In this document: positions 25,704 through 34,699 of the stretch, piece after piece
How the letters are laid out: every line of letters begins with the position of its first letter
Position numbering within the stretch: the first letter of the stretch is position 1
Source of the DNA: Trinickia terrae
GTDB taxonomy: Bacteria > Pseudomonadota > Gammaproteobacteria > Burkholderiales > Burkholderiaceae
Assembly: GCF_005144415.1 (NCBI RefSeq)
Contig: NZ_SWJE01000006.1
Location: 209,557 to 273,556, forward strand
Direction: 5' to 3'
Length of the DNA: 64,000 bases
The notes under the pieces: generated by a model
Database searches by the model: none
Seen by the model: only the letters and a program-made list of their open reading frames with translations
Told to the model about the DNA's origin: nothing
Made by a program: the position numbers and the translations under genes

Positions 25704-27074
25704 TCACCTTTCCTTGTTGACGAACAATGACGGCGAAACTTCACGCGCTTCGCCTGCGCTGCCGGTCTTCAACGTCAGCGTGGCTTCAAGGCCGCCGCCG
25801 GAACGGTTGGAGAGCGACAGCGCCGCGTCCATGGCGAGCGCGAGCTGCCTGGCGATGGCAAGGCCCAGCCCGGTCCCGCCGGTATGGCGATTGCGCGACG
25901 TTTCCAGCCGGCAGAACGGCTCGAACACCGCTTCGAGCGATTCAGCCGGGATGCCTGGGCCGCGGTCGAGCACCGAGATCGTCAAGCGCCCATCACGCCC
26001 CGCTTGCGTCTTGATCTCGGCTGCACCGGCGAACTTCAAAGCGTTGTCCACGAGGTTGCCGACGATGCGGCGCAACGCTTGCGGCCGCGTGACCAATGCG
26101 ACCGCGACGCCCCCGTCGAAAGACACCGCCTGCCCCGCATCGACGTAATCGCAAACCAGGCTGTCGAGCAACGCGTCGAGATCGATGCGGCAAGGCGCTT
26201 CCGCCGCACCGTGCAGCGTGCGCGCGTAGGTCACGCCCTCCTTCACGAGCTTTTCCATCTCGAGCAGGTCTTGCCGCAGCTTCGCGCTTTGCTCGCTGTC
26301 CTCGATCACGTCGAGCCGCAGGCGCATGCGCGTGATCGGCGTTTGCAGGTCGTGCGAGATCGACGCGAGAATTTGCATGCGCTCCGCCATGTACATCGCG
26401 ATGCGATCCTGCATCGCATTGAACGCCTGCGCCGCGCGCGACACTTCGGAGGGCCCGTCCTCGGGCAAGCGCGCAGCCTTCAGATCGGGGCCGAGCGTAT
26501 CGGCCGCCCGCGCGAGCTGGTGCAGCGGACGCGTCGCCAGACGCACCGCCAGCCAGCAGCAGCCGGCGAGCAACGCGAGCTGCAAGGCGAGCACGGCCGG
26601 CAGCCAGCCCGACAGCGGGACGCCCGGCATCGGCCGGATATCGATGGTGAGCGGCGTGCCGTCGCTCAGCGTCAGATGGACCTGCAGATGTTCCCGCTTG
26701 TCCGGAACGGTATTCACGGTCAACGGATAAGCCGTGCCGATGCCTTCGGTAATCGACTTCGCCACTTCGGCCGACAGGCGCGCATCCGGCGGATCGCCCG
26801 CGACGCCCGGCCCGAGGATGAAATCGTAGCTGCGCCGTGCGAGCCGAGGCAGCCAGGCCGCGCGCTCGGCGGGCGGCAAGTGGTCGAGCAGCGCAACCGA
26901 GCTCGTGACCTCGCGCTCGATATATCCCATCATCAGGTGGGTGGTCGCCTCGTTGCGCTCGGTCATCGTGAACCAGAACGACAGCGTCTGCGCGAGCGCA
27001 AGGCCGACACAGAAAATCAGCGCAAGCCTGGCGAACAGCGTGCGCGGCCAATGCAGCATCGGCAAGGGTGTCAT
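25704..27074 (-). CDS. EnvZ/OmpR-type sensor histidine kinase
   Basis: A 456-residue inner-membrane kinase. A membrane helix at about residues 12-32 and another at 165-185 flank a periplasmic domain of roughly 130 residues. A HAMP linker (about 185-240) leads to a HisKA domain with ISHDLQTPITRMRLRLD (phospho-His about 248) and an ATPase domain with NLVDNALKFAG, DRGPGIP and GTGLGLAIARQ. Its start overlaps the upstream response regulator stop by four bases, so the pair is translated together. The signal sensed is unknown. Confidence 0.93.
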   Translation of the reverse strand: MTPLPMLHWPRTLFARLALIFCVGLALAQTLSFWFTMTERNEATTHLMMGYIEREVTSSVALLDHLPPAERAAWLPRLARRSYDFILGPGVAGDPPDARLSAEVAKSITEGIGTAYPLTVNTVPDKREHLQVHLTLSDGTPLTIDIRPMPGVPLSGWLPAVLALQLALLAGCCWLAVRLATRPLHQLARAADTLGPDLKAARLPEDGPSEVSRAAQAFNAMQDRIAMYMAERMQILASISHDLQTPITRMRLRLDVIEDSEQSAKLRQDLLEMEKLVKEGVTYARTLHGAAEAPCRIDLDALLDSLVCDYVDAGQAVSFDGGVAVALVTRPQALRRIVGNLVDNALKFAGAAEIKTQAGRDGRLTISVLDRGPGIPAESLEAVFEPFCRLETSRNRHTGGTGLGLAIARQLALAMDAALSLSNRSGGGLEATLTLKTGSAGEAREVSPSLFVNKER

Positions 27075-27811
27075 GGCGAATCTTCGACTACCGTCACCGA
27101 CGCCGAGAACACGTAGCCTTCGCTGCGCAGCGTCTTGATGTAGCGCGGTTCGCGCGCCTCGTCACGCAAGCGCTGACGCAGACGGCTGACCAGCAGATCG
27201 ATCGAGCGGTCGAACGCGTCGGACTGGCGGCCTTGCGTCAGGTTGAGCAGTTGATCGCGCGTCAGGATCCGTTGCGGGTGATCGAGGAATACGCGCAGCA
27301 AGCGGTACTCGGCGCCGCTCAACGCAACCATCGTGCCTTCGGCGTCGAGCAGATGGCGCGCGGTGGTGTCGAGACGCCAATCGCCGAAGCCCAGCATCTG
27401 TACCGCCTCCGTCACTTGCATGCCGGGCGGCAACATCCGCGTGCGGCGCAGCACCGCGCGAATGCGCGCGAGCAGCTCCCGCACCGCGAAGGGCTTGGTG
27501 AGGTAATCGTCGGCGCCCATCTCCAGGCCGACGATGCGGTCCGTCTCCTCGCCAAGCGCCGTCAGCATCAGCACGGGCACCGTGCGGAACTTGCCGGCGC
27601 GCAATTCGCGGCACAGCGTGAGGCCGTCTTCGCCGGGCATCATCAGGTCCAGCACGATGAGGTCGGGTGCACCGAACTCGAGCGCGGCCCGCATCTCCCG
27701 GCCGTTCGCGGCAAGCGAAACACGCGTGCCGTTCTTCTCCAGATAGGAGCCGGCGAGCTCGCGGATGGCCCGGTCGTCGTCGACGATCAGGACGTGATCG
27801 ATTTTTTCCAT
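27071..27811 (-). CDS. OmpR-family response regulator
   Basis: A 246-residue two-domain regulator. The receiver domain (residues 5-120) has acidic residues in IVDDDRA, phospho-acceptor Asp in VLDLMMPGEDG at about 54 and Lys in YLTKPFAVREL at about 105. The winged-helix domain (about 140-235) ends with RSIDLLVSRLRQRL and YIKTLRSEGYVF, typical of OmpR/PhoB proteins that bind direct repeats. It is the first gene of the two-gene operon with the kinase. Targets unknown. Confidence 0.94.
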   Translation of the reverse strand: MEKIDHVLIVDDDRAIRELAGSYLEKNGTRVSLAANGREMRAALEFGAPDLIVLDLMMPGEDGLTLCRELRAGKFRTVPVLMLTALGEETDRIVGLEMGADDYLTKPFAVRELLARIRAVLRRTRMLPPGMQVTEAVQMLGFGDWRLDTTARHLLDAEGTMVALSGAEYRLLRVFLDHPQRILTRDQLLNLTQGRQSDAFDRSIDLLVSRLRQRLRDEAREPRYIKTLRSEGYVFSASVTVVEDSP

Positions 27812-27818
27812 CGAATGC

Positions 27819-27941
27819 TCATACCTTTTTGCGCTTGGCCTGCATCCGGCTCACGGTGATCAGCGAGCACTGCACGGGGTGCGCGATCTCCGTCGCGATT
27901 CCGCCGGCAAGGAACAAGGCGATGGCGGCCAAACGCTTCAT
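27819..27941 (-). CDS. Small exported or membrane protein (40 aa), coupled to GFA gene
   Basis: A 40-codon frame starting MKRLAAIALFLAGGIATEIA, which looks like a signal peptide or single membrane helix, and ending in a basic tail QAKRKKV. Its ATG overlaps the stop of the GFA-family gene (GCATGA), so it would be translated by coupling. It ends only 7 bp before the OmpR-type regulator start. No family is recognised. Position, coupling and the charge pattern support a real small gene, but conservation was not tested. Confidence 0.5.
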   Translation of the reverse strand: MKRLAAIALFLAGGIATEIAHPVQCSLITVSRMQAKRKKV

Positions 27942-28309
27942 GCATCCTCCACGACGGACAGGCTCGCGCCGTCGGCCAGCTCGGCCTCGAGCGCATACGA
28001 ATCGACGCCTTCCAGGCAGCCGATGTTGACGCGCCAGAAGCCCGCTCCCTTGCGCGACTGATGAAACGGATAAATACCGCAATGCTTGCAGAAATAGTGC
28101 CTGGCCACGCGCGTATTGAACTGGTACATCGACAGGGCATCCTCGCCGCTCAGGATCTCGAGCGCTTCCGGCGGAAAGAACGGGGACATCAGCGCGCCCC
28201 TGCGCCTGCACAGGCTGCAATTGCACCGTACCGCAGGAACCAGTGCGGTACGCACCTCGAACTTGACGGCCCCGCAATGGCAGGACCCTTGCAGCACATC
28301 GACGCTCAT
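27938..28309 (-). CDS. GFA/CENP-V family zinc protein
   Basis: A 123-residue protein of the glutathione-dependent formaldehyde-activating (GFA) fold. Zinc-binding cysteines are seen in GSCHCGAVKFEV, CNCSLCRRRGAL and YFCKHCGIYPFH, the standard three clusters. Family members include Gfa and many uncharacterised proteins, so formaldehyde detoxification is not certain. The ATG at MSVDVLQGS has AGAGACGA upstream; a longer frame upstream is not supported. The stop overlaps a 40-codon gene. Confidence 0.88.
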   Translation of the reverse strand: MSVDVLQGSCHCGAVKFEVRTALVPAVRCNCSLCRRRGALMSPFFPPEALEILSGEDALSMYQFNTRVARHYFCKHCGIYPFHQSRKGAGFWRVNIGCLEGVDSYALEAELADGASLSVVEDA

Positions 28310-28472
28310 TCGTCTCTCCACAAGAGGTAATGCCTGCTTTATAGCGCAAGCCGAGCGGCGATTTGTATCGCAGTGTATCCACGCCCGGCACGGACACAAA
28401 ACATTGCACTGGCGCTGGAAGCCGACACCTCAGGCTGGCGAAATCCCAGACCACTGCCGGCCGAAACCCCTC

Positions 28473-29123
28473 TCATGTCACCAGCATCTTGAACGCGTGA
28501 CGATGCCAGTCGTTCTTGAGAAATCCGGGCAGGCACCACAGCATGCACAAAGGCTCGAGCGCCCGCGCCGAGACGATGCTCCCGCAGTCGTACGGCTGCC
28601 ATCCGAACTGCTCGATGATGCGCGCCACTTGCGCCTTTGCTTCTTCGCTGTCGCCGCACAGGAACATCGTCGGCGTGCCTTCGGTGAAATGCGGATTCAC
28701 CATGAGCGCATTGCCGACGCTGTTGAACGCCTTCACCACGCGCGTGCGCGGAATCTTCGCCTGAACCCGCTCGCCCAGCGATTCGTTGGGGCCCGTCGTG
28801 AATTGCAGGATGCCGTTCACCGGCGGCGCGTCGGCAATCGGATTGGTGGCGTCGATCAGCGTCTTCCCGGCTAGATTGTCCACGCCTGCAAGGTCGATCA
28901 CGTCGCCGGCAACGCGGCCGAGCACCGCCAATACGACAATCTCGCCAAAACTCGCGGCTTGTGCGAACGTCCCAAGCGCTGCGCGCGGCGTATCGTGCGC
29001 CCACGCTCGAATATCGCTCTTGTCCGGATCGCGCGTGCCGAGCATGGCCTCGTGCCCGTGCTTCAAAAAACCGGCTGCCAACGCGCGGCCGACATCGCCC
29101 GATCCCAGAATGCCCACTTTCAT
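28473..29123 (-). CDS. F420-reductase-like NADP-binding protein
   Basis: A 216-residue single Rossmann-domain protein resembling NADPH:F420 oxidoreductase. The nucleotide motif GILGSGDVGRALA is at the N-terminus, followed by GTRDPDK, a likely NADP phosphate-binding segment. ATNPI and VVKAFNSVGN are further family signatures. Beta-proteobacteria of this type generally lack F420, so another electron partner or substrate is likely. GGAGA precedes the start. A second member of the family lies directly upstream. Confidence 0.82.
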   Translation of the reverse strand: MKVGILGSGDVGRALAAGFLKHGHEAMLGTRDPDKSDIRAWAHDTPRAALGTFAQAASFGEIVVLAVLGRVAGDVIDLAGVDNLAGKTLIDATNPIADAPPVNGILQFTTGPNESLGERVQAKIPRTRVVKAFNSVGNALMVNPHFTEGTPTMFLCGDSEEAKAQVARIIEQFGWQPYDCGSIVSARALEPLCMLWCLPGFLKNDWHRHAFKMLVT

Positions 29124-29172
29124 CTGAATCTCCTTTGCGGGTCATGGCCCGCGTCACGCTGCGCCCGCACGT

Positions 29173-29835
29173 TCAACGGCGAGCGGCATCGGACGTGCCC
29201 GCGCCGGTATCGCGCAGCAACGACAATCCGATTCGCGTGCCAAACCCGCGCACATAAGCGAGCTGCACGAGCAGCATCCCGGCAGGCTCCGTGTAGCGAG
29301 CGAGAGCGAGCGGACCGGCATCCACCGGCTCGGCGCCGATTTCCGCGACCAGCCCGGCGACCGCGGCACGCGCATCGCTGTCGTCGCCGCAGACGAACAC
29401 GGCAGGACGATGCCCGCCGATCAGCGTGCTCGGCGAATGCAGCGTCTGCGCAAACGGCGGAATGGCCTTGACCACTGTCGCCCACGGCGCGAGCCTCGCC
29501 ACCTCTTCCGCGCCCGACGTATGCGTGCCGATGACAAGGCCGCTCATGTCAGGTTTTAGCGCATTGGTGCAATCCCACAAGATTTTCTTTTGCGCCACGT
29601 TTCCCGCTTGAGCGAGCGCATCGCTCACCGCGCCCCATGGCGCCGCAAGCACCGCGATGTCGGCAAACCGCACCGCCTCCGCGACGCTGCCAACGCTCGC
29701 GCCAAGCGCATGCGCCTCGGCGCGCAGGCGCTCCATGTCGAGACTGAAGCTCAGCATCACGGAGTGGCCTTGCGGCACGAGATGCTTCGCAAGACCGGTC
29801 CCCACGTTGCCGGCACCGATGATTCCGATTTTCAT
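29173..29835 (-). CDS. F420-reductase-like NADP-binding protein
   Basis: A 220-residue relative of the next gene downstream. It has GIIGAGNVGTGLAKHL at the N-terminus, WDCTNALKPD in the middle, VVKAIPPFA, and FVCGDDSDARAAV. The second half aligns in order with its neighbour but is clearly divergent, so the two are not recent duplicates. AAAGGAGC lies upstream of the ATG. It is divergent from a LysR gene 139 bp away, which probably controls the pair. Substrate unknown. Confidence 0.82.
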   Translation of the reverse strand: MKIGIIGAGNVGTGLAKHLVPQGHSVMLSFSLDMERLRAEAHALGASVGSVAEAVRFADIAVLAAPWGAVSDALAQAGNVAQKKILWDCTNALKPDMSGLVIGTHTSGAEEVARLAPWATVVKAIPPFAQTLHSPSTLIGGHRPAVFVCGDDSDARAAVAGLVAEIGAEPVDAGPLALARYTEPAGMLLVQLAYVRGFGTRIGLSLLRDTGAGTSDAARR

Positions 29836-29974
29836 GATCGACGCTCCTTTGCGAATCGCGCGCGCCCCTGAACCGACCGCGTTCAGGCACGCACGATGGA
29901 CTTCATTGTCATCTCGAGCCGTGGCGACGGTCTATGCTATGGAACGGTCAAACAGTTGTGAGCGCCAGTCGAAA

Positions 29975-30943
29975 ATGAAGAACCTCGGAAGCACTTCGAT
30001 CGACCTGTTCAAGGCATTGAAAACGTTCACGGCGACCGTCGAATCGGAGAACTTCTCCGCGGCGGGCCGTCAGCTCGGCGTGACGCCGGGCGCCGTCAGC
30101 AAACAGATCGGCTTGCTCGAAGCATCGCTCGGCTGCCGCTTGTTCCAGCGCACGACGCGGCACCTCGCCGTCACCGAGGAAGGCCGCCGCCTGTATGCGA
30201 TGGTGCAGCAGCCCGCGCAGGAAATCGAAGACGCCGTGGCGGCGCTGTCGGCCGACGACACGCAGGCCGGCGGCATCGTCAAGGTGTCGCTGCCGCTCGC
30301 CTTGAGCCGGGTGGCGCTGCTGCCGGTGTTGGGCAAGTTCCGCGAGCGCTATCCGCAGGTCACGCTCGATCTGCGATTCGAAAACCGGCGCGTCGACCTC
30401 ATTTCGGAAGGGTTCGACTGTGCGATCGGCAAACTGCCCGACACGGATTCGAGCGTGATCGCCCGCCCGCTTACCCCGTTGACACTCGTGCTGTGCGCCG
30501 CACCCGCCTACCTGAAGCGCAACGGCGAGCCGCAATCCGTCGAAGATCTCGAGCAGCACGAGCTGATCGCATTCCGCTCGCCCTCATCGGGAAGAATCGA
30601 CCCCTGGAAATTGCGCTCGAAAAACAAGGAAGCGATCGTGCAGCCTCGCTCCCGTCTGATCGTGACCGACACGGAAGCGATGACGGAGCTCGCCGTGGCC
30701 GGATGCGGCATTGCGCTGCTGGGCGTCCATCATGCCGCGCCGCTCGTCGCCGAGGGCCGGCTCGAGTGCGTGCTGCCCAGATTCAACGAGAGGCGTGGCG
30801 ACATCAGCATCTACTACGCGGCGCGCAAGCACTTGCCGCCGCGCGTCACGGCGTTCGTCGAGTTCGTCGTCGAAGAGCTCAGGCAGAGCGAGGGGCTCAA
30901 GCGCGCATCAGCGCTCGCTCGGCCACGCTGTAACGCGCGGTAA
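29975..30943 (+). CDS. LysR-family transcriptional regulator
   Basis: A 322-residue LysR protein: winged helix with ESENFSAAGRQLGVTPGAVS and FQRTTRHLAVTEEG, then a CrgA-like effector domain with FDCAIGKLPD. The start at MKNLGSTSIDLF was chosen because the DNA-binding domain begins about eight residues in; an ATG 39 bases further upstream (MERSNSCE) is also possible. It is divergent from the two F420-reductase-like genes, which are the likely targets. Confidence 0.86.
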   Translation: MKNLGSTSIDLFKALKTFTATVESENFSAAGRQLGVTPGAVSKQIGLLEASLGCRLFQRTTRHLAVTEEGRRLYAMVQQPAQEIEDAVAALSADDTQAGGIVKVSLPLALSRVALLPVLGKFRERYPQVTLDLRFENRRVDLISEGFDCAIGKLPDTDSSVIARPLTPLTLVLCAAPAYLKRNGEPQSVEDLEQHELIAFRSPSSGRIDPWKLRSKNKEAIVQPRSRLIVTDTEAMTELAVAGCGIALLGVHHAAPLVAEGRLECVLPRFNERRGDISIYYAARKHLPPRVTAFVEFVVEELRQSEGLKRASALARPRCNAR

Positions 30944-31414
30944 AGACGAGTGGCGCCCGCCGCCTTGTCAAAACGTCATCTTCCGGCCCGAGAATGCGCA
31001 AGAATAGAACGCATCGAACGGCGCGCCGCGTTTCGCGCCGCAACCCGAAAGAAAAATGAAAGCACGCCTGATGGCTTCATCGAAGACTGTCGACACTGCC
31101 CCTCAAGAAACTACTCCCGCGCCGCCTCACTCGCATTACTATTCGACATGGGCAAACACCAAGGAAGTCGTACTCGGTAAACATCGCTACACACCTCGGC
31201 GATCGATAGAGGCGCGCGAGATTCGACACATGCCTGGGGAACGCTAATGGCAGATTCGCGACTGCAGGGTAAACCTGAGTATGACGGCATCACTCGCTTC
31301 CGCAGACCACGCATTTCCTTGTACAGGTCGCACCATTCCGCCGCTTTCGACGCGCGCACGAAACGCGACTCGTGGACGTTCTTCTCGTCGATTCGCTCCG
31401 ACGGCGTCACTGCC
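30944..31414. other. Intergenic region before hpnI, no supported gene
   Basis: About 470 bp. A 63-codon plus-strand frame (31056-31247) and an overlapping 141-codon minus-strand frame (31111-31536) were considered, but neither has a convincing ribosome binding site or recognised family. It should contain the hpnI promoter. Confidence 0.4.
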
Positions 31415-32647
31415 ATGCGCCGCGCGTGGCGCGCATGCCTCATTGGTCTGCTGATTGCCGGCTCGCTGATCGCGCTGGAGAAAACGCCGCAGGCCGAGCA
31501 TTGGCTCTTCGTTGCCATGGTGACGCTCTGCGGCACGGCGGCTGCCCTCGGCGTCGTCTACACCTTGCTCGCGACAGCGCTGCTCGGGCGCTTCTTCGCT
31601 CGCCCGAGCGCCGAGCCCGCGAGCTATCCGCCTGTCACGGTCGTCAAGCCATTGCACGGTGAAGAGTGGGCGCTGCTCGCCAACCTGTCGAGCTTTTGTC
31701 AGCAGGATTATCCCGGCCCCGTGCAATTCCTGTTCGGCGTGCACGACTCGCAAGACCCGGCGCTTGCAACCGTCGACGAATTGCGGCGCCGCTATCCCGA
31801 AGCCGACATCGCCGTCGTGGCCGATGCGCGGCTCTATGGGCCGAACCGCAAGATCAGCAACATCGTCAACATGCTGCCGCAAGCGCGCCACGACATGCTC
31901 GTCTTCGCCGACAGCGACGTCAGCGTCGGGCCCGGCTATCTGCGCCACGTGATCGGCGAGCTCCAAAAACCCGGCGTGGGGCTCGTCACCTGTGTCTATC
32001 GCGGCCAGCCCGATCCCGGCTTCTGGCCGCGTCTGTCGGCGAAAGCGACCAACTACCAGTTTCTGCCGAGCGTGGTGACGGGTCTGGCGCTCGGCCTGGC
32101 GCGTCCGTGCTTCGGCCAGACGATCGCCATGCGGCGCGAAACGTTCGACAAGATCGGCGGCTTCGCGCAATTCGTCCATCATCTGGCCGAGGATCACGCG
32201 ATCGGCGAAGCGGTGCGCAAGATCGGCGAGAAGGTGGTCATCCCGCCCTTCGCCATCTCGCACGCATGCGTGGAAACCAGCGCCGCCAAGCTGTTCGCGC
32301 ACGAATTGCGCTGGAGCCGGACCATCCGCTCGATCGATCCCGCCGGTCACCTCGGCTCGGCGCTGATCCATCCGTTCGCGTTCGCCATGCTTGTCGTGCT
32401 GCTCACGGGCGGCGCAGGCTGGGCCTGGCTCCTCGCACTCGCGGCGCTTCTCGCGCGCTTCACGCTGAAGCTGCAGGCCGATCGCGTTCTCCAGCAGCCG
32501 CATGAAGACCTGTGGCTGCAACCGGTCTGGGACATCGTGTCGTTCATGATCTTCGTCACCAGCTACTTCTCGACCCGCGTGGTCTGGCGCGGCTTTCGTT
32601 TCAAGGTCGACGGCAACGGCTTGCTGTCACCGGTCCAGGATGAGTAA
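31415..32647 (+). CDS. hpnI: Hopanoid glycosyltransferase HpnI
   Basis: A 410-residue membrane glycosyltransferase family 2 protein. Two N-terminal helices (about 7-22 and 30-52) precede the catalytic domain with VTVVKPLHGEEWALLANL, VVADARLYGPNRKISN, VFADSDVSV (DxD-like) and EDHAIGEAV; RWSRTIRSID is the QxxRW-like motif. Two or three helices follow at the C-terminus. HpnI adds N-acetylglucosamine to bacteriohopanetetrol during hopanoid head-group synthesis at the inner membrane. Start at MRRAWRACLI, just before the first helix. hpnL follows, but hpnK, the deacetylase that acts next, is not in the window. Confidence 0.85.
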   Translation: MRRAWRACLIGLLIAGSLIALEKTPQAEHWLFVAMVTLCGTAAALGVVYTLLATALLGRFFARPSAEPASYPPVTVVKPLHGEEWALLANLSSFCQQDYPGPVQFLFGVHDSQDPALATVDELRRRYPEADIAVVADARLYGPNRKISNIVNMLPQARHDMLVFADSDVSVGPGYLRHVIGELQKPGVGLVTCVYRGQPDPGFWPRLSAKATNYQFLPSVVTGLALGLARPCFGQTIAMRRETFDKIGGFAQFVHHLAEDHAIGEAVRKIGEKVVIPPFAISHACVETSAAKLFAHELRWSRTIRSIDPAGHLGSALIHPFAFAMLVVLLTGGAGWAWLLALAALLARFTLKLQADRVLQQPHEDLWLQPVWDIVSFMIFVTSYFSTRVVWRGFRFKVDGNGLLSPVQDE

Positions 32648-32767
32648 ATGAGCGCCCCCAGACCTGTCGCTGCGCGCCAGGCCCCCCGAGGGGGCCAATC
32701 CCACAAGGGGACTTCCTTCGGGGCGGAAAACTTGGGGCGGCCCGGCGTTTTCTTGGGAGTCGCATGA
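32648..32767 (+). other. 39-codon bridging frame and hairpin-rich spacer between hpnI and hpnL
   Basis: An ATG directly follows the hpnI stop (TAAATG), and the frame stays open for 39 codons until a TGA that overlaps the hpnL ATG (ATGA). The DNA is unusually repetitive: GGCCCCCCGAGGGGGCC (32680-32696) is a perfect 7-bp-stem hairpin and CTTGGGGCGGCCCGGCG follows. Similar GC-rich spacers are common between Burkholderiaceae genes, so this may be an intergenic repeat that happens to be open. It could also couple translation of hpnI and hpnL. Confidence 0.45.
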
Positions 32768-33783
32768 GCAAGCATCTCGGCCGCATCGCTGCGCTCACCG
32801 GCCTCGTCGTCTCGCTGTGGCTCGTGTGGCGCGACAATCCGTCGGCGGTGCTGGGGCTGATGCGCGCAGCGGGGGGCGGTCTCGTGCTCGCCGCGCTCGT
32901 CCATGTGCTGCCGATGCTCGCCAATGCGCGCGACTGGCAAACGCTGATTCGCGGCGCCAAACGCCCCGCCTTGAGCGGCATGCTGCAGCTCGTGTGGATT
33001 CGCGAATCGGTGAACGGCATGCTGCCGGTGGCGCGCATCGGCGGCGAGATCGTCTCGTTCCGGCTCTTGAAGAAGCGCGGCCTGCGGCCGGCGACGGCCG
33101 CGGCGAGTCTCGTCGCCGACATTCAGCTCACGTTGATCAGCCAGTTGCTCTTCACGATGGTCGGCATTGGCGTGCTGTTCGAGCGCGCGCAATCGGGCGC
33201 GTGGCGGCTGGCGGGCGACCTGGCCTGGGGCGTGGTCGCGCTGGCGCCGATCCTGCTGCTGTTCGCCCTGGTGCAGCACGCGAGCCCGTTCGAGCGGCTC
33301 ACGCGCCTCCTCAATCGCGCGACGAGCGGCCAGCTGGCGGCGCTGGTCGGCCAATCCGTGCAAATCGACCAGTCGATCAAGCTGATCTGGCGCCGGCGCG
33401 GCGTCGTGCTCCGCTATTTGTTTTTCTGGCAGCCGCTGCAATGCCTCGCGACTGCGTTCGAGCTATGGCTCGCGCTGCATTTCCTTGGCGCGCATCGGAG
33501 CTTTTTCGAGGCCGTGGTGCTCGAATCGCTGATCCAGGCGATCAGCAGCGCTGCGTTCTTCGTGCCGGGCGGACTCGGCGTTCAGGAGGGCGGCTTCGTC
33601 GTGATCGGCGGCGCCCTCGGCCTCGATCCGTCCACGTGCCTCGCGCTCGCGGGCGCGCGGCGCATCCGCGACCTGCTGATTTACGTGCCCGGATTGGTCG
33701 CGTGGCAAGCCGCCGAATCGCCGGGCATGCTGGCGCGCCTCGCCGGGGCGTTGCCCGCGGTGCTCGGCGCAAGCCGGCGGTAG
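32764..33783 (+). CDS. hpnL: HpnL-like polytopic membrane protein
   Basis: A 339-residue integral membrane protein of the lysylphosphatidylglycerol synthase transmembrane (UPF0104) family with about eight helices. The segments RIGGEIVSFRLLKKRGL and FVPGGLGVQEGGFVVIGGAL are the conserved family motifs. In hopanoid clusters this protein is called HpnL and is thought to move hopanoids or their head-group precursors between membranes. Placement directly after hpnI supports the name. Its ATG overlaps the end of a small bridging frame. Confidence 0.85.
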   Translation: MSKHLGRIAALTGLVVSLWLVWRDNPSAVLGLMRAAGGGLVLAALVHVLPMLANARDWQTLIRGAKRPALSGMLQLVWIRESVNGMLPVARIGGEIVSFRLLKKRGLRPATAAASLVADIQLTLISQLLFTMVGIGVLFERAQSGAWRLAGDLAWGVVALAPILLLFALVQHASPFERLTRLLNRATSGQLAALVGQSVQIDQSIKLIWRRRGVVLRYLFFWQPLQCLATAFELWLALHFLGAHRSFFEAVVLESLIQAISSAAFFVPGGLGVQEGGFVVIGGALGLDPSTCLALAGARRIRDLLIYVPGLVAWQAAESPGMLARLAGALPAVLGASRR

Positions 33784-33790
33784 GCGCCAA

Positions 33791-34699
33791 TCAACCGCGC
33801 AGATCAGGATGCCGCCCCGCCATTTCGATGACCCAATCGGTGAAGGCGCGCACGCGCGAACTCAAATGCTCACGATGCGGATAGACGATCGATATCGGCG
33901 TGGGCGGGCAATGATATGAAGTAAGAATCTCCTTCAATTGCCCCTGCGCGATCAAATCCGAAACCATGTAGCGTGAAGGCTGGATGACTCCGTAGCCGAG
34001 CACCCCAGCCGTGATATAGGTCGAGCCGTCGTTGACCGACAGCGGGCCCTCCATCGAAATCTTGACGAGCTCGCCCCCGATTTCGTATTCGAACGGAAAG
34101 ACCCTGCCGGTGCGCTGCGAGACGTAGTTCACGGCGCGATGCGTCGCCAATTCGTCCGGCGTGGCGGGCTCGCCATGCGCCTCCAGATAGGCCGGCGACG
34201 CGCATGTCACGATTCGCGCGCTGCCGATGCGGCGCCCGACGAAGCTCGACTCCTCCAGAGCGCCCATGCGGATCACGCAATCGACGCCGTCCTGAATCAA
34301 GTCGATATTGCGGTCGGCCAGCCCGAGCCGAACGTCGATGAGCGGATAAAGACGATAGAACTCCTCCAGCGCCGGCAGCAGCAGCGATCTCGCGAGCGTG
34401 CCGGACGTGTCGACGCGTATCGTGCCCGACGGATTCTTGCGCTCGTTCGATAGCGACGAATCGGCATCCGCAATCTCGGCCAGGATCCTGACGCAGCGCT
34501 CGTAGTAAAGCGCACCGTCTTCCGTGACGCTGACCTGCCGCGTCGTCCGGTTCAAGAGACGCACGCCCACGTGCTGCTCGAGCGCTTGAACGAGGTTGCT
34601 GACCGACCCGCGCGGCAGCTCCAGCATCTCGGCTGCCTTGGAAAAGCTATTGGTCTCGACTACGCGCGTAAAGACTTCCATCGCCTGAAGGCGGTCCAT
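33791..34699 (-). CDS. LysR-family transcriptional regulator
   Basis: A 302-residue LysR protein convergent with hpnL. The winged helix has FTRVVETNSFSKAAEMLELP and LNRTTRQVSVTEDG; the effector domain contains DGVDCVIRMGALEES, a CrgA-type feature. GGAGCACC lies before the ATG. Nothing is divergent from it within 600 bp except the acyltransferase gene, so the target is not obvious. Confidence 0.88.
   Translation of the reverse strand: MDRLQAMEVFTRVVETNSFSKAAEMLELPRGSVSNLVQALEQHVGVRLLNRTTRQVSVTEDGALYYERCVRILAEIADADSSLSNERKNPSGTIRVDTSGTLARSLLLPALEEFYRLYPLIDVRLGLADRNIDLIQDGVDCVIRMGALEESSFVGRRIGSARIVTCASPAYLEAHGEPATPDELATHRAVNYVSQRTGRVFPFEYEIGGELVKISMEGPLSVNDGSTYITAGVLGYGVIQPSRYMVSDLIAQGQLKEILTSYHCPPTPISIVYPHREHLSSRVRAFTDWVIEMAGRHPDLRG

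Noticed and set aside
31056..31536. 63-codon plus-strand and 141-codon minus-strand frames before hpnI
   Set aside because: They overlap each other, have no clear ribosome binding site and no recognised family; possible but not supportable.
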